From: Lachnospiraceae bacterium
Lineage (GTDB): Bacteria > Bacillota > Clostridia > Lachnospirales > Lachnospiraceae
DNA: 64,000 bases
Assembly (NCBI GenBank): GCA_902363835.1
Contig: CABJBM010000020.1
Span: forward strand, 58,900-122,899
Reading direction: 5' to 3'
The notes under the pieces are model-generated. The model saw only the letters and a program-made list of their open reading frames with translations, had not been told where the DNA came from and searched no databases. Both the position numbers and the translations under genes were made by a program. Below, piece by piece: positions 36,534-45,964 of this stretch; position 1 is the stretch's first letter, and each line of letters begins with the position of its first letter.

Positions 36534-38374
36534 GTGAACAAAGAACGAACAAAAAGCCAATGGCCGGAGGTCCCATGGGACAGGGGGCTGTCGAAAAGCC
36601 AAAAGATTTTAAAAGAACATGGGGAAAGCTGATTGCCTATTGTAAAAATTATATGCCTGCAGTGATTGCCGCCCTTGTTATGGCTGCAATGGGAACCGTG
36701 CTGCAAATTATCGGCCCGGATAAACTGAAGGAAATGACCAACGAGATCATGAAAGGATTACCTGCGCTGATCAATGGTGTTCCGGTTGCCGGTGCAATTG
36801 ATTTTGGCGCGGTAAAAAGCATTGGTTTTTTTCTGGCGGCATTTTACGCAGGCTCAGCTCTCCTTAACTTTATTCAAAGCTTTATGATGACAACGGTAAC
36901 GCAAAAAATCAGCAGAAATATGCGTACCGGTATATCGCAGAAAATCAATAAGCTGCCTTTGAAATATTTTGACAAGGTAAGCTATGGCGATATTCTCAGC
37001 AGGGTGACCAATGATGTGGATACCATTGGCCAGACCATGAACCAAAGCATTGGAAATCTGGTTACATCTATTACCATGTTTGTGGGTTCAGCAATTATGA
37101 TGTTCTACAATAATTGGATTATGGCGTTGACTGCTGTGGGATCCAGTGTTTTTGGATTTATTATCATGGGTGTTATCATGGCAAAATCCCAGAAATATTT
37201 CGTTCAGCAGCAGGAAGATCTGGGTGTGGCCAATGGTCATATTGAAGAAGTTTATTCCGGCCATAATGTGGTGAAGGCTTATAACGGGGGTAAAGATGCA
37301 AGATATTTTTTTGAGAATGTGAATGAGAGCCTGTATAACAGCGGCTGGAAGAGCCAGTTTATGTCCGGATTGATGATGCCGCTTATGACGTTTATCGGTA
37401 ACTTTGGCTATGTTGCAGTCTGTGTGGTAGGTGCGGCGCTGGCCATGAACGGAACCATCAGCTTTGGTGTGATCGTTGCGTTTATGTTGTATATCCGTTT
37501 GTTTACCCAACCGCTTTCGCAAATTGCTCAGGCATTCCAGAACCTGCAAAGAACCGCAGCTGCCAGTGAGCGCGTGTTTGAGTTCTTTGATGAAGAAGAG
37601 CTGTCTGATGAGAGCCAGAAAGCGAAAAGCCTTATCAACGTGAAAGGTGATGTGGAATTCCGGCATGTGAAGTTTGGATATACCCCGGAAAAAACCATTA
37701 TCAATGATTTTTCAGCTCAAATCAAAGCTGGACAGAAAATAGCCATAGTGGGTCCGACCGGTGCAGGAAAAACAACAATGGTTAATCTGCTCATGCGCTT
37801 TTATGAACTGGACGGGGGAGAGATATTGCTGGATGGCATTCCAATCAGCCAGGTGCCAAGAGAGAATGTCCATGAGCAATTTTGTATGGTATTGCAGGAT
37901 ACATGGCTTTTTGAAGGAACCATCAAGGAAAACATTATCTACAGCAAGCCGGGGGTGACAGATGAACAGGTGATTGCCGCTTGCAAGGCAGTAGGGCTTC
38001 ATCATTTTATCAGAACTCTGCCTCAAGGATATGACACATTGCTGAATGACAGGGCAAATCTTTCACAGGGGCAAAAGCAGCTTGTCACCATTGCCAGAGC
38101 CATGATCCAAAACGCTCCTATGCTGATTCTGGATGAAGCAACAAGTTCCGTAGACACACGAACCGAAATTCTGATTCAGGATGCTATGGATAAGCTGACG
38201 GTAGGACGCACATCCTTTGTCATCGCGCATCGCCTGTCCACCATCAAAAACGCCGACTTAATCCTGGTCATGAAAGACGGGGACATTATCGAAAGCGGCA
38301 GTCATAAGGAACTGCTGGAAAAGGGAGGTTTTTACGCGGAGCTCTACAACAGTCAGTTTGAACCGGCTGCATAG
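36530..38374 (+). CDS. Heterodimeric ABC exporter, catalytically complete subunit
   Basis: The protein has 614 residues with an N-terminal cytosolic stretch of about 40 residues, six membrane helices and a nucleotide domain: GPTGAGKTT, signature LSQGQKQLVTIARA, Walker B LILDEATSSVDTRTE with the catalytic Glu, and the H-loop IAHRLSTI. LSQGQ is the usual signature of this partner in LmrD/YheH-type subunits. Its start overlaps the first subunit's stop. Confidence 0.92.
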   Translation: MSEQRTNKKPMAGGPMGQGAVEKPKDFKRTWGKLIAYCKNYMPAVIAALVMAAMGTVLQIIGPDKLKEMTNEIMKGLPALINGVPVAGAIDFGAVKSIGFFLAAFYAGSALLNFIQSFMMTTVTQKISRNMRTGISQKINKLPLKYFDKVSYGDILSRVTNDVDTIGQTMNQSIGNLVTSITMFVGSAIMMFYNNWIMALTAVGSSVFGFIIMGVIMAKSQKYFVQQQEDLGVANGHIEEVYSGHNVVKAYNGGKDARYFFENVNESLYNSGWKSQFMSGLMMPLMTFIGNFGYVAVCVVGAALAMNGTISFGVIVAFMLYIRLFTQPLSQIAQAFQNLQRTAAASERVFEFFDEEELSDESQKAKSLINVKGDVEFRHVKFGYTPEKTIINDFSAQIKAGQKIAIVGPTGAGKTTMVNLLMRFYELDGGEILLDGIPISQVPRENVHEQFCMVLQDTWLFEGTIKENIIYSKPGVTDEQVIAACKAVGLHHFIRTLPQGYDTLLNDRANLSQGQKQLVTIARAMIQNAPMLILDEATSSVDTRTEILIQDAMDKLTVGRTSFVIAHRLSTIKNADLILVMKDGDIIESGSHKELLEKGGFYAELYNSQFEPAA

Positions 38375-38552
38375 ATCCGTTTGGTTACTCTAATGAATTT
38401 TATGCGGGCGTTCCATCATCGCTGCCTGTCTTAATATATCTTCCGGCACAAGGGAATCATGGGCAATTCAAAAAGCTGTCAGAATGGGAAAATTAAAAAT
38501 ACTTTTGTAACATCCGGAAAATCACATGAAAAACGACATAACACAGTTAAAT

Positions 38553-38588
38553 GGCGGTCTTGGAATCAAGGCCGCTGTTCTTTTTTTG
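38553..38588 (+). terminator. Intrinsic terminator after the exporter
   Basis: GGCGGTCTTG pairs with CAAGGCCGCT (one T-G pair, loop GAAT), followed by TTTTTTT. Confidence 0.85.
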
Positions 38589-38652
38589 CATTGATCAGGT
38601 TTGACATAGTCTGGTTTTTTAATAATTGTCCATGTCATTGAATTATTCCCCA

Positions 38653-38706
38653 TTGTATCAAAGGCTGAAATTATGTATAATAACCTGGCAGTTAGTTATA
38701 CCTAAC
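38653..38706 (+). promoter_or_regulatory. Promoter with TTAG-N6-CTAAC operator of the siderophore operon
   Basis: TTGTAT (38653-38658) and TATAAT (38676-38681), 17-bp spacer, are followed by GTTAGTTATACCTAAC (38691-38706), a perfect 5-bp-arm palindrome with a 6-bp centre. The same TTAG-N6-CTAAC layout occurs at 30749-30763. A DtxR/IdeR-type iron repressor is the likely binder. Confidence 0.68.
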
Positions 38707-38725
38707 AAAAAGTAGGAGGCCTGTT

Positions 38726-39808
38726 TTGAAAAAGGTAAAATTCAGTTCCGCAAATAATAAAAGGTTGTTTCCTTTCAGGCTGGTTGTTGCTCTTTTGTGT
38801 GCCGCCCTCATTCTGTCAGTTTTCTTAGCTCTGGGGCTTGGGGCAGTACACATATCCCTTTGTGATACATATGCCATAATTGTGAACCGCCTGTTTGGGA
38901 TAGAACTGCCGGGAACAGGTGAAATTTTAAAGAGCGCCAATGCTTCCATCATATGGAAAATCCGTTTTCCCAGAGTTTTGCTTGGGGTTGCCGCAGGTGC
39001 CGGTCTTGCACTGTGTGGATCAGTCATGCAGGCAACAGTACAAAACCCTCTTGCAGAGCCATATATTCTGGGAATATCTTCCGGAGCGTCGCTGGGAGCC
39101 ACGATTGCAGTTTTTATCGGTACAGCCATTCCCTTTGTGGGCAGTATTTCTTCCGTATCCCTGCTCGCCTTTTTAGGAGCAGTGGGAGCCACCGGTGCGG
39201 TTTTATTCCTGGCCTCTGTGGGCGGACAAGCCACATCAGGCAAGCTGATTCTTTCTGGTACAATTATTAACGCCATATGTACCTCTTTTTCAAACTTTAT
39301 TATTTCAGTAGCCGGCGATGGAAATGGAATGTTAAGCATAAAATTCTGGACAATGGGGTCTTTGACCCGGGGAAGCTGGAACAACCTTATTTTGCCCAGC
39401 TGTGTTGTAGCTGCCTGCTGCATATTTTTTCTCAGTCAGTACCGGACCCTGAATACCATGCTGCTTGGTGATGAGGCGGCATCTACCTTGGGCGTAAATC
39501 TCAGCTTTTACAGAAAGCTGTATATGGCGGCAGCAGCTCTTTTAACCGGCGTATTGGTTTCCGCCTGTGGTGTGGTCGGCTTTGTGGGCCTGATGATTCC
39601 CCACATTGCAAGATCTGTTGTGGGAGCAGATCATCGCCGTCTGCTGCCTATTACGATTTTGCTGGGTGGGATATTTCTGGTTTGGGCGGATGCGCTGGCA
39701 AGAGTTGTAATACCCAATGGGGAGCTTGCCATTGGAATTGTAACATCTATGATTGGCGCACCGTTCTTTGCCTATATTTTAATAAAACGGCATTACCGTT
39801 TTGGTTAG
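38726..39808 (+). CDS. Iron-siderophore ABC importer permease (FecCD family)
   Basis: This 360-residue protein has about ten helices and the family's landmarks: RFPRVLLGVAAGAGLALCGS, QNPLAEPYILGISSGASLGA, GVVGFVGLMIPHIARSVVG (coupling loop), and HRRLLPITILLGGIFLVWAD. A TTG start at 38726 follows AGGAGG. It forms the channel for iron complexes with the ATPase and binding protein that follow. Confidence 0.92.
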   Translation: MKKVKFSSANNKRLFPFRLVVALLCAALILSVFLALGLGAVHISLCDTYAIIVNRLFGIELPGTGEILKSANASIIWKIRFPRVLLGVAAGAGLALCGSVMQATVQNPLAEPYILGISSGASLGATIAVFIGTAIPFVGSISSVSLLAFLGAVGATGAVLFLASVGGQATSGKLILSGTIINAICTSFSNFIISVAGDGNGMLSIKFWTMGSLTRGSWNNLILPSCVVAACCIFFLSQYRTLNTMLLGDEAASTLGVNLSFYRKLYMAAAALLTGVLVSACGVVGFVGLMIPHIARSVVGADHRRLLPITILLGGIFLVWADALARVVIPNGELAIGIVTSMIGAPFFAYILIKRHYRFG

Positions 39809-39820
39809 TGAGGTTTGAGA

Positions 39821-40585
39821 ATGGATGTTACTGTACGGGATTTAAAGGTTCATTTAGCAGCAAATGAGATTTTAAAAGGAGTCTCGCTGGAGGTTAAAGG
39901 TGGAAAATTTATTGGTGTTTTAGGGCCTAACGGCAGTGGAAAATCGACGCTGCTTAAAACGGTATACCGCATGCAAAAAGCATCTGACGGCGTGGTAATG
40001 CTGGATGACAAGCCATTGCAAAGCTACAAGCCAAAAGCATTGGCCCGGGAAATGGCCGTAGTGGGGCAGTTCAACAGTATAAATTTTGATTTAACAGTTG
40101 AAGAAATTGTTATGCTGGGGCGTTCCCCTCACCTGGGTACCTTGGAAAGAGAAAAGCAAAAGGACCGTGATCTTGTGACGGATTCTTTAACAAAGGTAGG
40201 TATGGAGAGCTATGCAAAACGAAGCTTTGCTACCTTATCCGGGGGAGAGAAGCAGCGGATTGTTTTGGCACGGGCGCTGGCACAGCAGCCGTCCCTTCTT
40301 ATTTTGGATGAGCCAACAAATCACCTGGATATTACATATCAGCTGCAGATTTTAAGCATTATCAAAAACTTGGGGATTAACGTTTTGGCAGCCCTTCATG
40401 ATTTATCTTTGGCAGCACAATATTGTGATGCCATCTACATTTTAAACAAAGGGATGATCGATTCCTATGGATCACCCAAAGATATTATTAACCGCGAAAT
40501 GGTACGCCGGATTTATGGGGTGGATTGTAAGATAACAGAGGACAGCCAGGCAGGAATGGCAATCAGCTATTTTCCCCTTGTGTAA
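39821..40585 (+). CDS. Iron-siderophore ABC importer ATPase (FepC/FhuC type)
   Basis: The protein has 254 residues: P-loop GPNGSGKST, signature LSGGEKQRIVLARAL, Walker B LLILDEPTNHLD, and H-loop ALHDLSLAAQYCD. DEPTNHLDI is characteristic of the siderophore/B12 group. The start ATG at 39821 lies 12 bp after the permease stop and follows GTGAGG. Confidence 0.92.
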   Translation: MDVTVRDLKVHLAANEILKGVSLEVKGGKFIGVLGPNGSGKSTLLKTVYRMQKASDGVVMLDDKPLQSYKPKALAREMAVVGQFNSINFDLTVEEIVMLGRSPHLGTLEREKQKDRDLVTDSLTKVGMESYAKRSFATLSGGEKQRIVLARALAQQPSLLILDEPTNHLDITYQLQILSIIKNLGINVLAALHDLSLAAQYCDAIYILNKGMIDSYGSPKDIINREMVRRIYGVDCKITEDSQAGMAISYFPLV

Positions 40586-40617
40586 CAGGACAAATTCTAT
40601 AAATAAAGGAGTAAAAA

Positions 40618-41682
40618 ATGAAAAATAACAAAATGAGAAAGAATATGGCGGCTTTTACAGCAGGCACTATGATATTGGGAGCAATTTTAAGCGGATGCAG
40701 CTCAAAGGAGGATAACTCCCAAGGTACGTCTGCCCCACAAAGTACGTCCGCACCTTTGTCAGAAGTTTCACAAAGCAGTACCGTGAATACCGGGTATCCC
40801 ATTACTGTTGAAACAAAAGGCAGTGACTTTGCCGCCATTGGGCAGACATATAACAAAGCTCCGGACAGAGTTGTTACAGCAAATGCGTCATCAATTGAAC
40901 TGCTTTACAACTTAGGCCTTTCAGACAAAATTGCCGGCACAATTGCCATTGACAATGCACCCGGAGATGAATGGAAGGAACTGTATGATTCCCTGGACAT
41001 TCTGGGGGATAAGATGACCATCAGCAAAGAGGTGATTGCGGCAGCCGAGCCTGATGTTATTATTGGGCGCAGCGCCACGTTTGCAGAAGGAACCTTTGGC
41101 TCCATTCCGGAACTGAATGAGCTGGGGATCAATGTTTATGCTCAAAAGGCAAGTGACATGAGCACAGATGTTTCCATGGAGAATATTATTGATGACGTAA
41201 CTGCTCTGGGAAAAATTTTTGATGTTCAAGATAAAGCAAACGCATATGCAGAAAACCTGACAGAACGTTTAAACACAGTTTCAGAAAAGGTTGCGGCCTC
41301 AGCCGGAGACAAAACTCTTCGTGTGCTGGTTATGGCAACTTATAAGGAAGGCACATTTGTGGTTTTCGGTGCAAATGCAAAGCTGCAAAATGGAATGCTT
41401 TCTGCATTAAATTGTGTAAATGTTATGGATAAGGGCGGTTCCAATCTTACGCTGGAAAACCTTGTAGAAGCAAATCCTGATGTTATTATTTATATTACTG
41501 CGGACCGTAATGCGGAAAATGATGCAAAGGCTGTAGAAAGCATAAAAAACGAAGAAATACTGGCATCAATACCTGCTGTGGTAAACAACAGGATCATTGA
41601 AATACCTTATGACGCTTTTATGGACTATGGTGTACGTAACTTCGATACATTGGAAGAACTTTCAGACTTCCTTTATAACTAA
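40618..41682 (+). CDS. Siderophore-binding lipoprotein (FepB/FhuD-like)
   Basis: This 354-residue protein has a lipoprotein signal ending in LSGCS, a Ser/Thr-rich linker and the two-lobed PBP_like fold of class III binding proteins (PDRVVTANASSIELLYNLGL, AAEPDVIIGRSATFAEG, EANPDVIIYITAD). It binds a ferric siderophore or similar chelate outside the cell. Confidence 0.9.
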   Translation: MKNNKMRKNMAAFTAGTMILGAILSGCSSKEDNSQGTSAPQSTSAPLSEVSQSSTVNTGYPITVETKGSDFAAIGQTYNKAPDRVVTANASSIELLYNLGLSDKIAGTIAIDNAPGDEWKELYDSLDILGDKMTISKEVIAAAEPDVIIGRSATFAEGTFGSIPELNELGINVYAQKASDMSTDVSMENIIDDVTALGKIFDVQDKANAYAENLTERLNTVSEKVAASAGDKTLRVLVMATYKEGTFVVFGANAKLQNGMLSALNCVNVMDKGGSNLTLENLVEANPDVIIYITADRNAENDAKAVESIKNEEILASIPAVVNNRIIEIPYDAFMDYGVRNFDTLEELSDFLYN

Positions 41683-41696
41683 TTAAGGTGGAATAA

Positions 41697-42404
41697 ATGC
41701 AAACAATTCATACAGCAGGGAGAGAGTTAGAACTGTTGGCGCCATCCGGTTTTTCTCCCGGAACAAGCAGTTGTCCGGTTGCATATGTGCTGGATGCGGA
41801 CATCATATTTCAGGCACTGGAAAAAATTCCGGAAGAAAAGAAATCATATCCCTTTCTTTTAGTCGGCGTACCGCCTTTGGACCGGCTGTCCCAGTATACA
41901 CCCTGGCCTGCCAAAGCGCTTCATAAACGTTTTGCCGATTTCGGAGGAAAGGGAGAGGAATATCTGGATTATTTGGAGAAGGTTCTGATTCCAGGCGTTA
42001 ATAAGGAACTGTTTGGCAATGGGTCTCCTGCTAAGACAGCATTATTGGGCCACTCCCTCAGTGGACTGCTTGGGATCTATTCCTTATATAAAACAGATAT
42101 TTTTGATCATGTTGTTTCAATTTCGGGTTCCTTCTGGTATACGGATTGGACTGAGTTTGTGAAAAAGAATGTTCTGGTCAACAAAAAAGCGTCCGTATTT
42201 CTTTCTTCAGGAGAAGATGAAGGGAAAGATGCCCATGATATTAAAAGAAATGCTGCACAGGCAACAAAGGATACTTATGAAGTGCTCATAAATCAATTGC
42301 CACAGGGCAATATAGAAATGCAGTGGAATCCTTACGGCCATCATGAAAATATTCCTCTGAAATTATCCGGGGCACTGGCTTACTTGGATAAGCAGTTCCA
42401 ATAA
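41697..42404 (+). CDS. Alpha/beta-hydrolase esterase, probable siderophore esterase
   Basis: The protein has 235 residues of the Esterase D/Fes-like family: nucleophile elbow LLGHSLSGLLGIYSLY with the Ser in GHSLSG, SISGSFWYTDW, SSGEDEGKDAH with the likely acid, and a final histidine in YGHHENIPL. No signal peptide is seen, so it acts in the cytosol. In siderophore operons such enzymes cut the imported chelator to release iron, which is the inferred role. Confidence 0.82.
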   Translation: MQTIHTAGRELELLAPSGFSPGTSSCPVAYVLDADIIFQALEKIPEEKKSYPFLLVGVPPLDRLSQYTPWPAKALHKRFADFGGKGEEYLDYLEKVLIPGVNKELFGNGSPAKTALLGHSLSGLLGIYSLYKTDIFDHVVSISGSFWYTDWTEFVKKNVLVNKKASVFLSSGEDEGKDAHDIKRNAAQATKDTYEVLINQLPQGNIEMQWNPYGHHENIPLKLSGALAYLDKQFQ

Positions 42405-42436
42405 CAACATAAACCTATGCAAATTAAAACATATTT

Positions 42437-42483
42437 GGGAAAACACCGCAAAGGAATAGTCTGTCTTTATGCGGTGGTTTCCC
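42437..42483 (+). terminator. Hairpin between the esterase and AraC genes
   Basis: GGGAAAACACCGCA pairs with TGCGGTGGTTTCCC (one mismatch). The T-run is short, so termination may be partial. Confidence 0.5.
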
Positions 42484-42514
42484 TATTACCATATGGAAAG
42501 AAAGGATGGATCAA

Positions 42515-43306
42515 ATGGAGGCTCAAACTGCTCTGAATATACTGAAACAGGCTTATCGGCTTTCTCCGTTCCGTGTGAATAATGTAATACAGTTTGTGAA
42601 ATATCCATCGGAAAAGCCTACCTCTTACCAAACCATACACGGAGCATTTATTTTTCCTCTTGAGGGAGAAGCAGAGATAAGGTTTGATGATAAATGTTTT
42701 ATTGCAAAGCCGGGAACAATGGTACATGGCTGTCCTGGGTGTCAGCTCACTTTTCGTGTTTTAGGAGAGAATCCGTTTACTCATATCAATCTGTATTACC
42801 ATCAGATAAGTAGTAATTTATTGTTTTCCATACCCATTAATCTGCCCGCTGTTTCACCGGTTTTGCAAGAACTGGCCAATGCCAATGAACAGATGGACAT
42901 CCATTCCATTCTCCAAAAGGAATTACTGTCCCGCCAGGTTTTTCAGAGCATTTTCTTTAACGGAGAAAAAGATAATGCTGCTGAAGATTACCGCATCGTA
43001 AAAGAGCTTGTGGATTATATAGAAGATAACTATAGGAATGCAATAACAATGGAGGATTTGGCAAATTATATAGGGAAAAGCAAATCACAGCTTTCCTATC
43101 TTTTTTGTAAATACACACAGCGCCGGCCCATTGATTTTCTCATAGATTACAGGATTAATATGGCTGCTAAGCTTTTGCGGGAGCAGGGCTGTACAGTGAC
43201 TGAGGCTGCGGAGGCTGTGGGGTATACGGATCCCCTTCATTTCAGCCGCTTATTCAAAAAGCGCACCGGCTATGCGCCAAGTCAGATACAAAGAAAAAAT
43301 GAATAA
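42515..43306 (+). CDS. AraC-family regulator linked to the siderophore operon
   Basis: The protein has 263 residues: N-terminal cupin-like half (GAFIFPLEGEAEIRFDDKCF, AKPGTMVHGCPGCQL) and a C-terminal double helix-turn-helix (TMEDLANYIGKSKSQLSYLF, AAEAVGYTDPLHFSRLFKKR). Siderophore loci of Firmicutes often carry such a regulator that senses the ferric complex. The start at 42515 is chosen because AAAGGA lies about 8 bases before it; ATG at 42506 is the alternative. Confidence 0.82.
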   Translation: MEAQTALNILKQAYRLSPFRVNNVIQFVKYPSEKPTSYQTIHGAFIFPLEGEAEIRFDDKCFIAKPGTMVHGCPGCQLTFRVLGENPFTHINLYYHQISSNLLFSIPINLPAVSPVLQELANANEQMDIHSILQKELLSRQVFQSIFFNGEKDNAAEDYRIVKELVDYIEDNYRNAITMEDLANYIGKSKSQLSYLFCKYTQRRPIDFLIDYRINMAAKLLREQGCTVTEAAEAVGYTDPLHFSRLFKKRTGYAPSQIQRKNE

Positions 43307-43434
43307 TATTGAACCGGTTTATTTCCTGAAAATAAGGTTTTCCATGTTAAACGCTGGTCCCGACGTTTCGGGCCAACATTTGCTGCCATGTATTTGATTA
43401 AAAAACAGCAGGGAGATTTATTATGCAAATCATT

Positions 43435-43887
43435 TTATTGTATGTCAAACTCCACAGCTGAGGCAGCATTGCCGCTGTCCATGAAAAACTTCTTGATGAT
43501 TCGATAATGTCCGGGGCTTAGATTCTCATAATAGAATTTCAGTAAAAACTTTTTCTCAATGCTCCCCTTTGGCGGCAGCATATAGGCGATATCTATCCAC
43601 GCCGTACCTTCCTTTAAGGGTATAACGTACCAGCTATCCTCCTTTTTGATTTCAAGATGAGGCTCTTCTCCGAACATGACCTGGGTATCCGTGTTATTGA
43701 TGTACTCAATCATTACTGAATCTGTTTCAGTGGTCACCGTTTCGCCAGTGATCCGCACCTCAATGCCAGTATCTTCTATCTCGCCATATTCAGAAAGGGC
43801 AAGGTTACCCATATCGTTGTCCTGCGCGCAGGCTGTTATTACCAGCATGAAAACCATTATGAAAATAATTCCTATCCTTTTTTTCAT
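43435..43887 (-). CDS. Small lipoprotein with an Ig-like domain
   Basis: The 150-residue protein has a lipoprotein signal ending in VITACAQ. The rest is a beta-rich domain (GIEVRITGETVTTETDSVMI, EYINNTDTQVMFGEEPHLEI, LPPKGSIEKKFLLKFYYENL) resembling the Big_14-type immunoglobulin-like fold often found in clostridial lipoproteins. It faces outward on the membrane. It stands alone, and its function is unknown. Confidence 0.72.
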   Translation of the reverse strand: MKKRIGIIFIMVFMLVITACAQDNDMGNLALSEYGEIEDTGIEVRITGETVTTETDSVMIEYINNTDTQVMFGEEPHLEIKKEDSWYVIPLKEGTAWIDIAYMLPPKGSIEKKFLLKFYYENLSPGHYRIIKKFFMDSGNAASAVEFDIQ

Positions 43888-44292
43888 TTTTAAGCTCCTT
43901 TCTTCTTCCTCTTTTCATTTCTGGGGTAATTCAAAAACGCTCAGGGTATGTTTTATTGCCTACTTCACATTATAACAAATATGGAGCTTAAATTCCTCTG
44001 CAAAATCTTATTTATCGAATTAATTGAAGAGATTTTCATTCTCCATGAACTTAAAATTTTTCCGGATGATGGGGATGCGGTTATGCAAAGAGATTAGTTG
44101 AACACGCAATCCGGACAGCAAAACAGAATAAACAAAAAGCCATTTCCTTGGATTGTATGAAAGGGAATGGTGTGCCGTAAAAAATGTGTCAGACAATAGA
44201 ATCTCAGCTTAATGGTATTTTTTTAAATAGAGTGGTATAATGCCATTAACATATCAATTTCTCAGCAGAAAATAGGAAGGTGAGAACCAAAT
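43888..44292. other. Non-coding gap before the DUF488 gene
   Basis: No gene is supported. A weak promoter may lie at 44213-44241 (TGGTAT, 17 bp, TATAAT) for the DUF488 gene. Confidence 0.4.
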
Positions 44293-44661
44293 ATGGCACT
44301 GCAAATAAAAAGGATCTATGATGCTTTTCAGGAAAATGATGGGACACGTTTGCTGGTGGACCGCCTGTGGCCGCGGGGGGTTTCCAAAGAAAAGGCGCAC
44401 TTAGACGGCTGGGTGAAAGAGCTGGCTCCCAGCCACCAGCTTCGGATATGGTTTGGACATAGAGCGGAAAACTTCGAGAAATTTGCCATACTTTATTGCG
44501 CTGAGCTGGATGGGGATGCCGAGGCACAGGCAGCCGCCCGGCAGGTCATGCTTCAAAGTAAGGAAAATACGGTTACCTTGTTGTATGGGGCAAAAGATCC
44601 TCAAGTGAATCATGCTGTTATTTTAAAAAAGTATCTGGAATCTAAAATAGATATGGTATAA
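44293..44661 (+). CDS. DUF488-family protein
   Basis: This 122-residue cytosolic protein has the family pattern: IKRIYDAFQENDGTRLLVDRLWPRGVSKE, ELAPSHQLRIWFGH, and TVTLLYGAKDPQVNHAVILK. The short DUF488 form is widespread and its biochemical role is not established. GGAAGGTGAG lies before the ATG. It has no evident partner genes. Confidence 0.85.
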   Translation: MALQIKRIYDAFQENDGTRLLVDRLWPRGVSKEKAHLDGWVKELAPSHQLRIWFGHRAENFEKFAILYCAELDGDAEAQAAARQVMLQSKENTVTLLYGAKDPQVNHAVILKKYLESKIDMV

Positions 44662-45058
44662 GAAAGCCAACATATAGTAAGGGAATATTGTGAAAAGCGG
44701 TCCGCTTTATGAAAAAAAGCTGCCTTGGTAAAGAGAATATGACGAACACAAATAAAAGTACGGGATTTTACCGTGCTCAGGCCGTCGACATTCTATATGT
44801 TGATGATTTTTTATATCTATTATTTAGAAAAAGAATTATGTTATGCTGGATATTAGTCGGAAAGTGCGAGCCATTTCAACTACTATTACTTTGCAGGTTA
44901 TGGCTATAACGGACAACAAAGACTAAATTGTGCCGTTTCGTCATTAGAAGAGTACTGTGAAGGAACATTTATTCCATGTGTAGCTAAGAAATATTTGCTA
45001 TGGTATACTTATTTTATTGTGTTTGAAACAAAATTTATATTATCAGAGGTATAGATAT
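44662..45058. other. Non-coding gap with no supported feature
   Basis: AT-rich; a 66-codon reading at 44709-44909 has no ribosome site and no plausible domain. Nothing else is seen. Confidence 0.4.
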
Positions 45059-45742
45059 ATGTCAGACAAGACACATGATAAGATTATCAAGATGGCTGCA
45101 AATGAAAATCTTGCTCCGATTGGTATGTTCCAAAAGGGACAATCAAGATGCTGGCTTGATGATAATGGTTGGTTTTTGATCCAAGTAGAGTTTCAACCAA
45201 GTTCGTGGAGTAAGGGAGCATATCTTAATGTTGGCATATCGTTTCTTTGGGATAAAACTGAAGCGTTAAATGAAACACTATCTTTTGATGTTGGATATCG
45301 AGAAAAAGAGCATGTTGAATTTAAGGGCGATGAAGAAGAATTTTACAAAGAAATGGTTGGAATGGCAGTTTATGCGAGAGATAAGGTTATATTATTTCGT
45401 CAATATAACGATTTTGATTTTTGTAAGCAAAAATTGAAAGAATTTGCAGATGAAAGAAACTCGCTATGGTGTAACTGGGATATGGCAATGTTCTGCTTTT
45501 TAACAAAGGATAACGGAAATGGAAAAAAATATATTAGGCGTATTGTAGAGAACAATAATCAGGAAACAACTGGTATTGACTGGATTGATAAAATGACAAT
45601 TAAAAGTAAAGAACTTCTTATGGCAGAAGATGACTTAGCGTGTTTTGTATTAAATACCATTCATGAAAGAAGACGTAATTTTAGTAACAAGAGTAGTTTC
45701 AAAAAGCTTAAAAATTGGCAAGGTATTTACCCTAGATCATAA
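45059..45742 (+). CDS. Hypothetical cytosolic protein
   Basis: This 227-residue protein is not recognised. It has a conserved-looking N-terminal region (MFQKGQSRCWLDDNGWFLIQ, VEFQPSSWSKGAYLNVGISF) and a mixed alpha/beta composition without signal peptide or membrane segment. AGAGGT lies nine bases before the ATG at 45059; a longer reading from 45017 lacks a site. Codon use is AT-rich, unlike the metabolic genes to the left, suggesting acquired DNA. It stands beside decayed insertion sequences. Confidence 0.6.
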   Translation: MSDKTHDKIIKMAANENLAPIGMFQKGQSRCWLDDNGWFLIQVEFQPSSWSKGAYLNVGISFLWDKTEALNETLSFDVGYREKEHVEFKGDEEEFYKEMVGMAVYARDKVILFRQYNDFDFCKQKLKEFADERNSLWCNWDMAMFCFLTKDNGNGKKYIRRIVENNNQETTGIDWIDKMTIKSKELLMAEDDLACFVLNTIHERRRNFSNKSSFKKLKNWQGIYPRS

Positions 45743-45910
45743 GCATTGGTAAATGGGGTTAATGAGAATACCCATACACTAATTAGGTGGTTTTTCTACG
45801 TTAGCACAGTAGTTTCTTCATACGACTTCACCTAAAAATATGTTGGTTCGCAAATTCCATATAACTCGAAGCTATTAAAATCAAGGATTGGCTCGGGGTA
45901 TACCATTAAT

Positions 45911-45946
45911 ATACAGCACGTACCTATAAAAAGGCACGTGCTGTAT
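45911..45946 (+). terminator. Hairpin terminator-like structure
   Basis: ATACAGCACGT (45911-45921) pairs perfectly with ACGTGCTGTAT (45936-45946), followed by TTGTTG. It may end the gene at 45059 or mark an insertion sequence end. Confidence 0.5.
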
Positions 45947-45964
45947 TTGTTGAAAACCGCCTAA

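Noticed and set aside
44709..44909. 66-codon ORF
   Set aside because: No ribosome site, no recognisable domain, unusual hydrophobic tail; likely chance.
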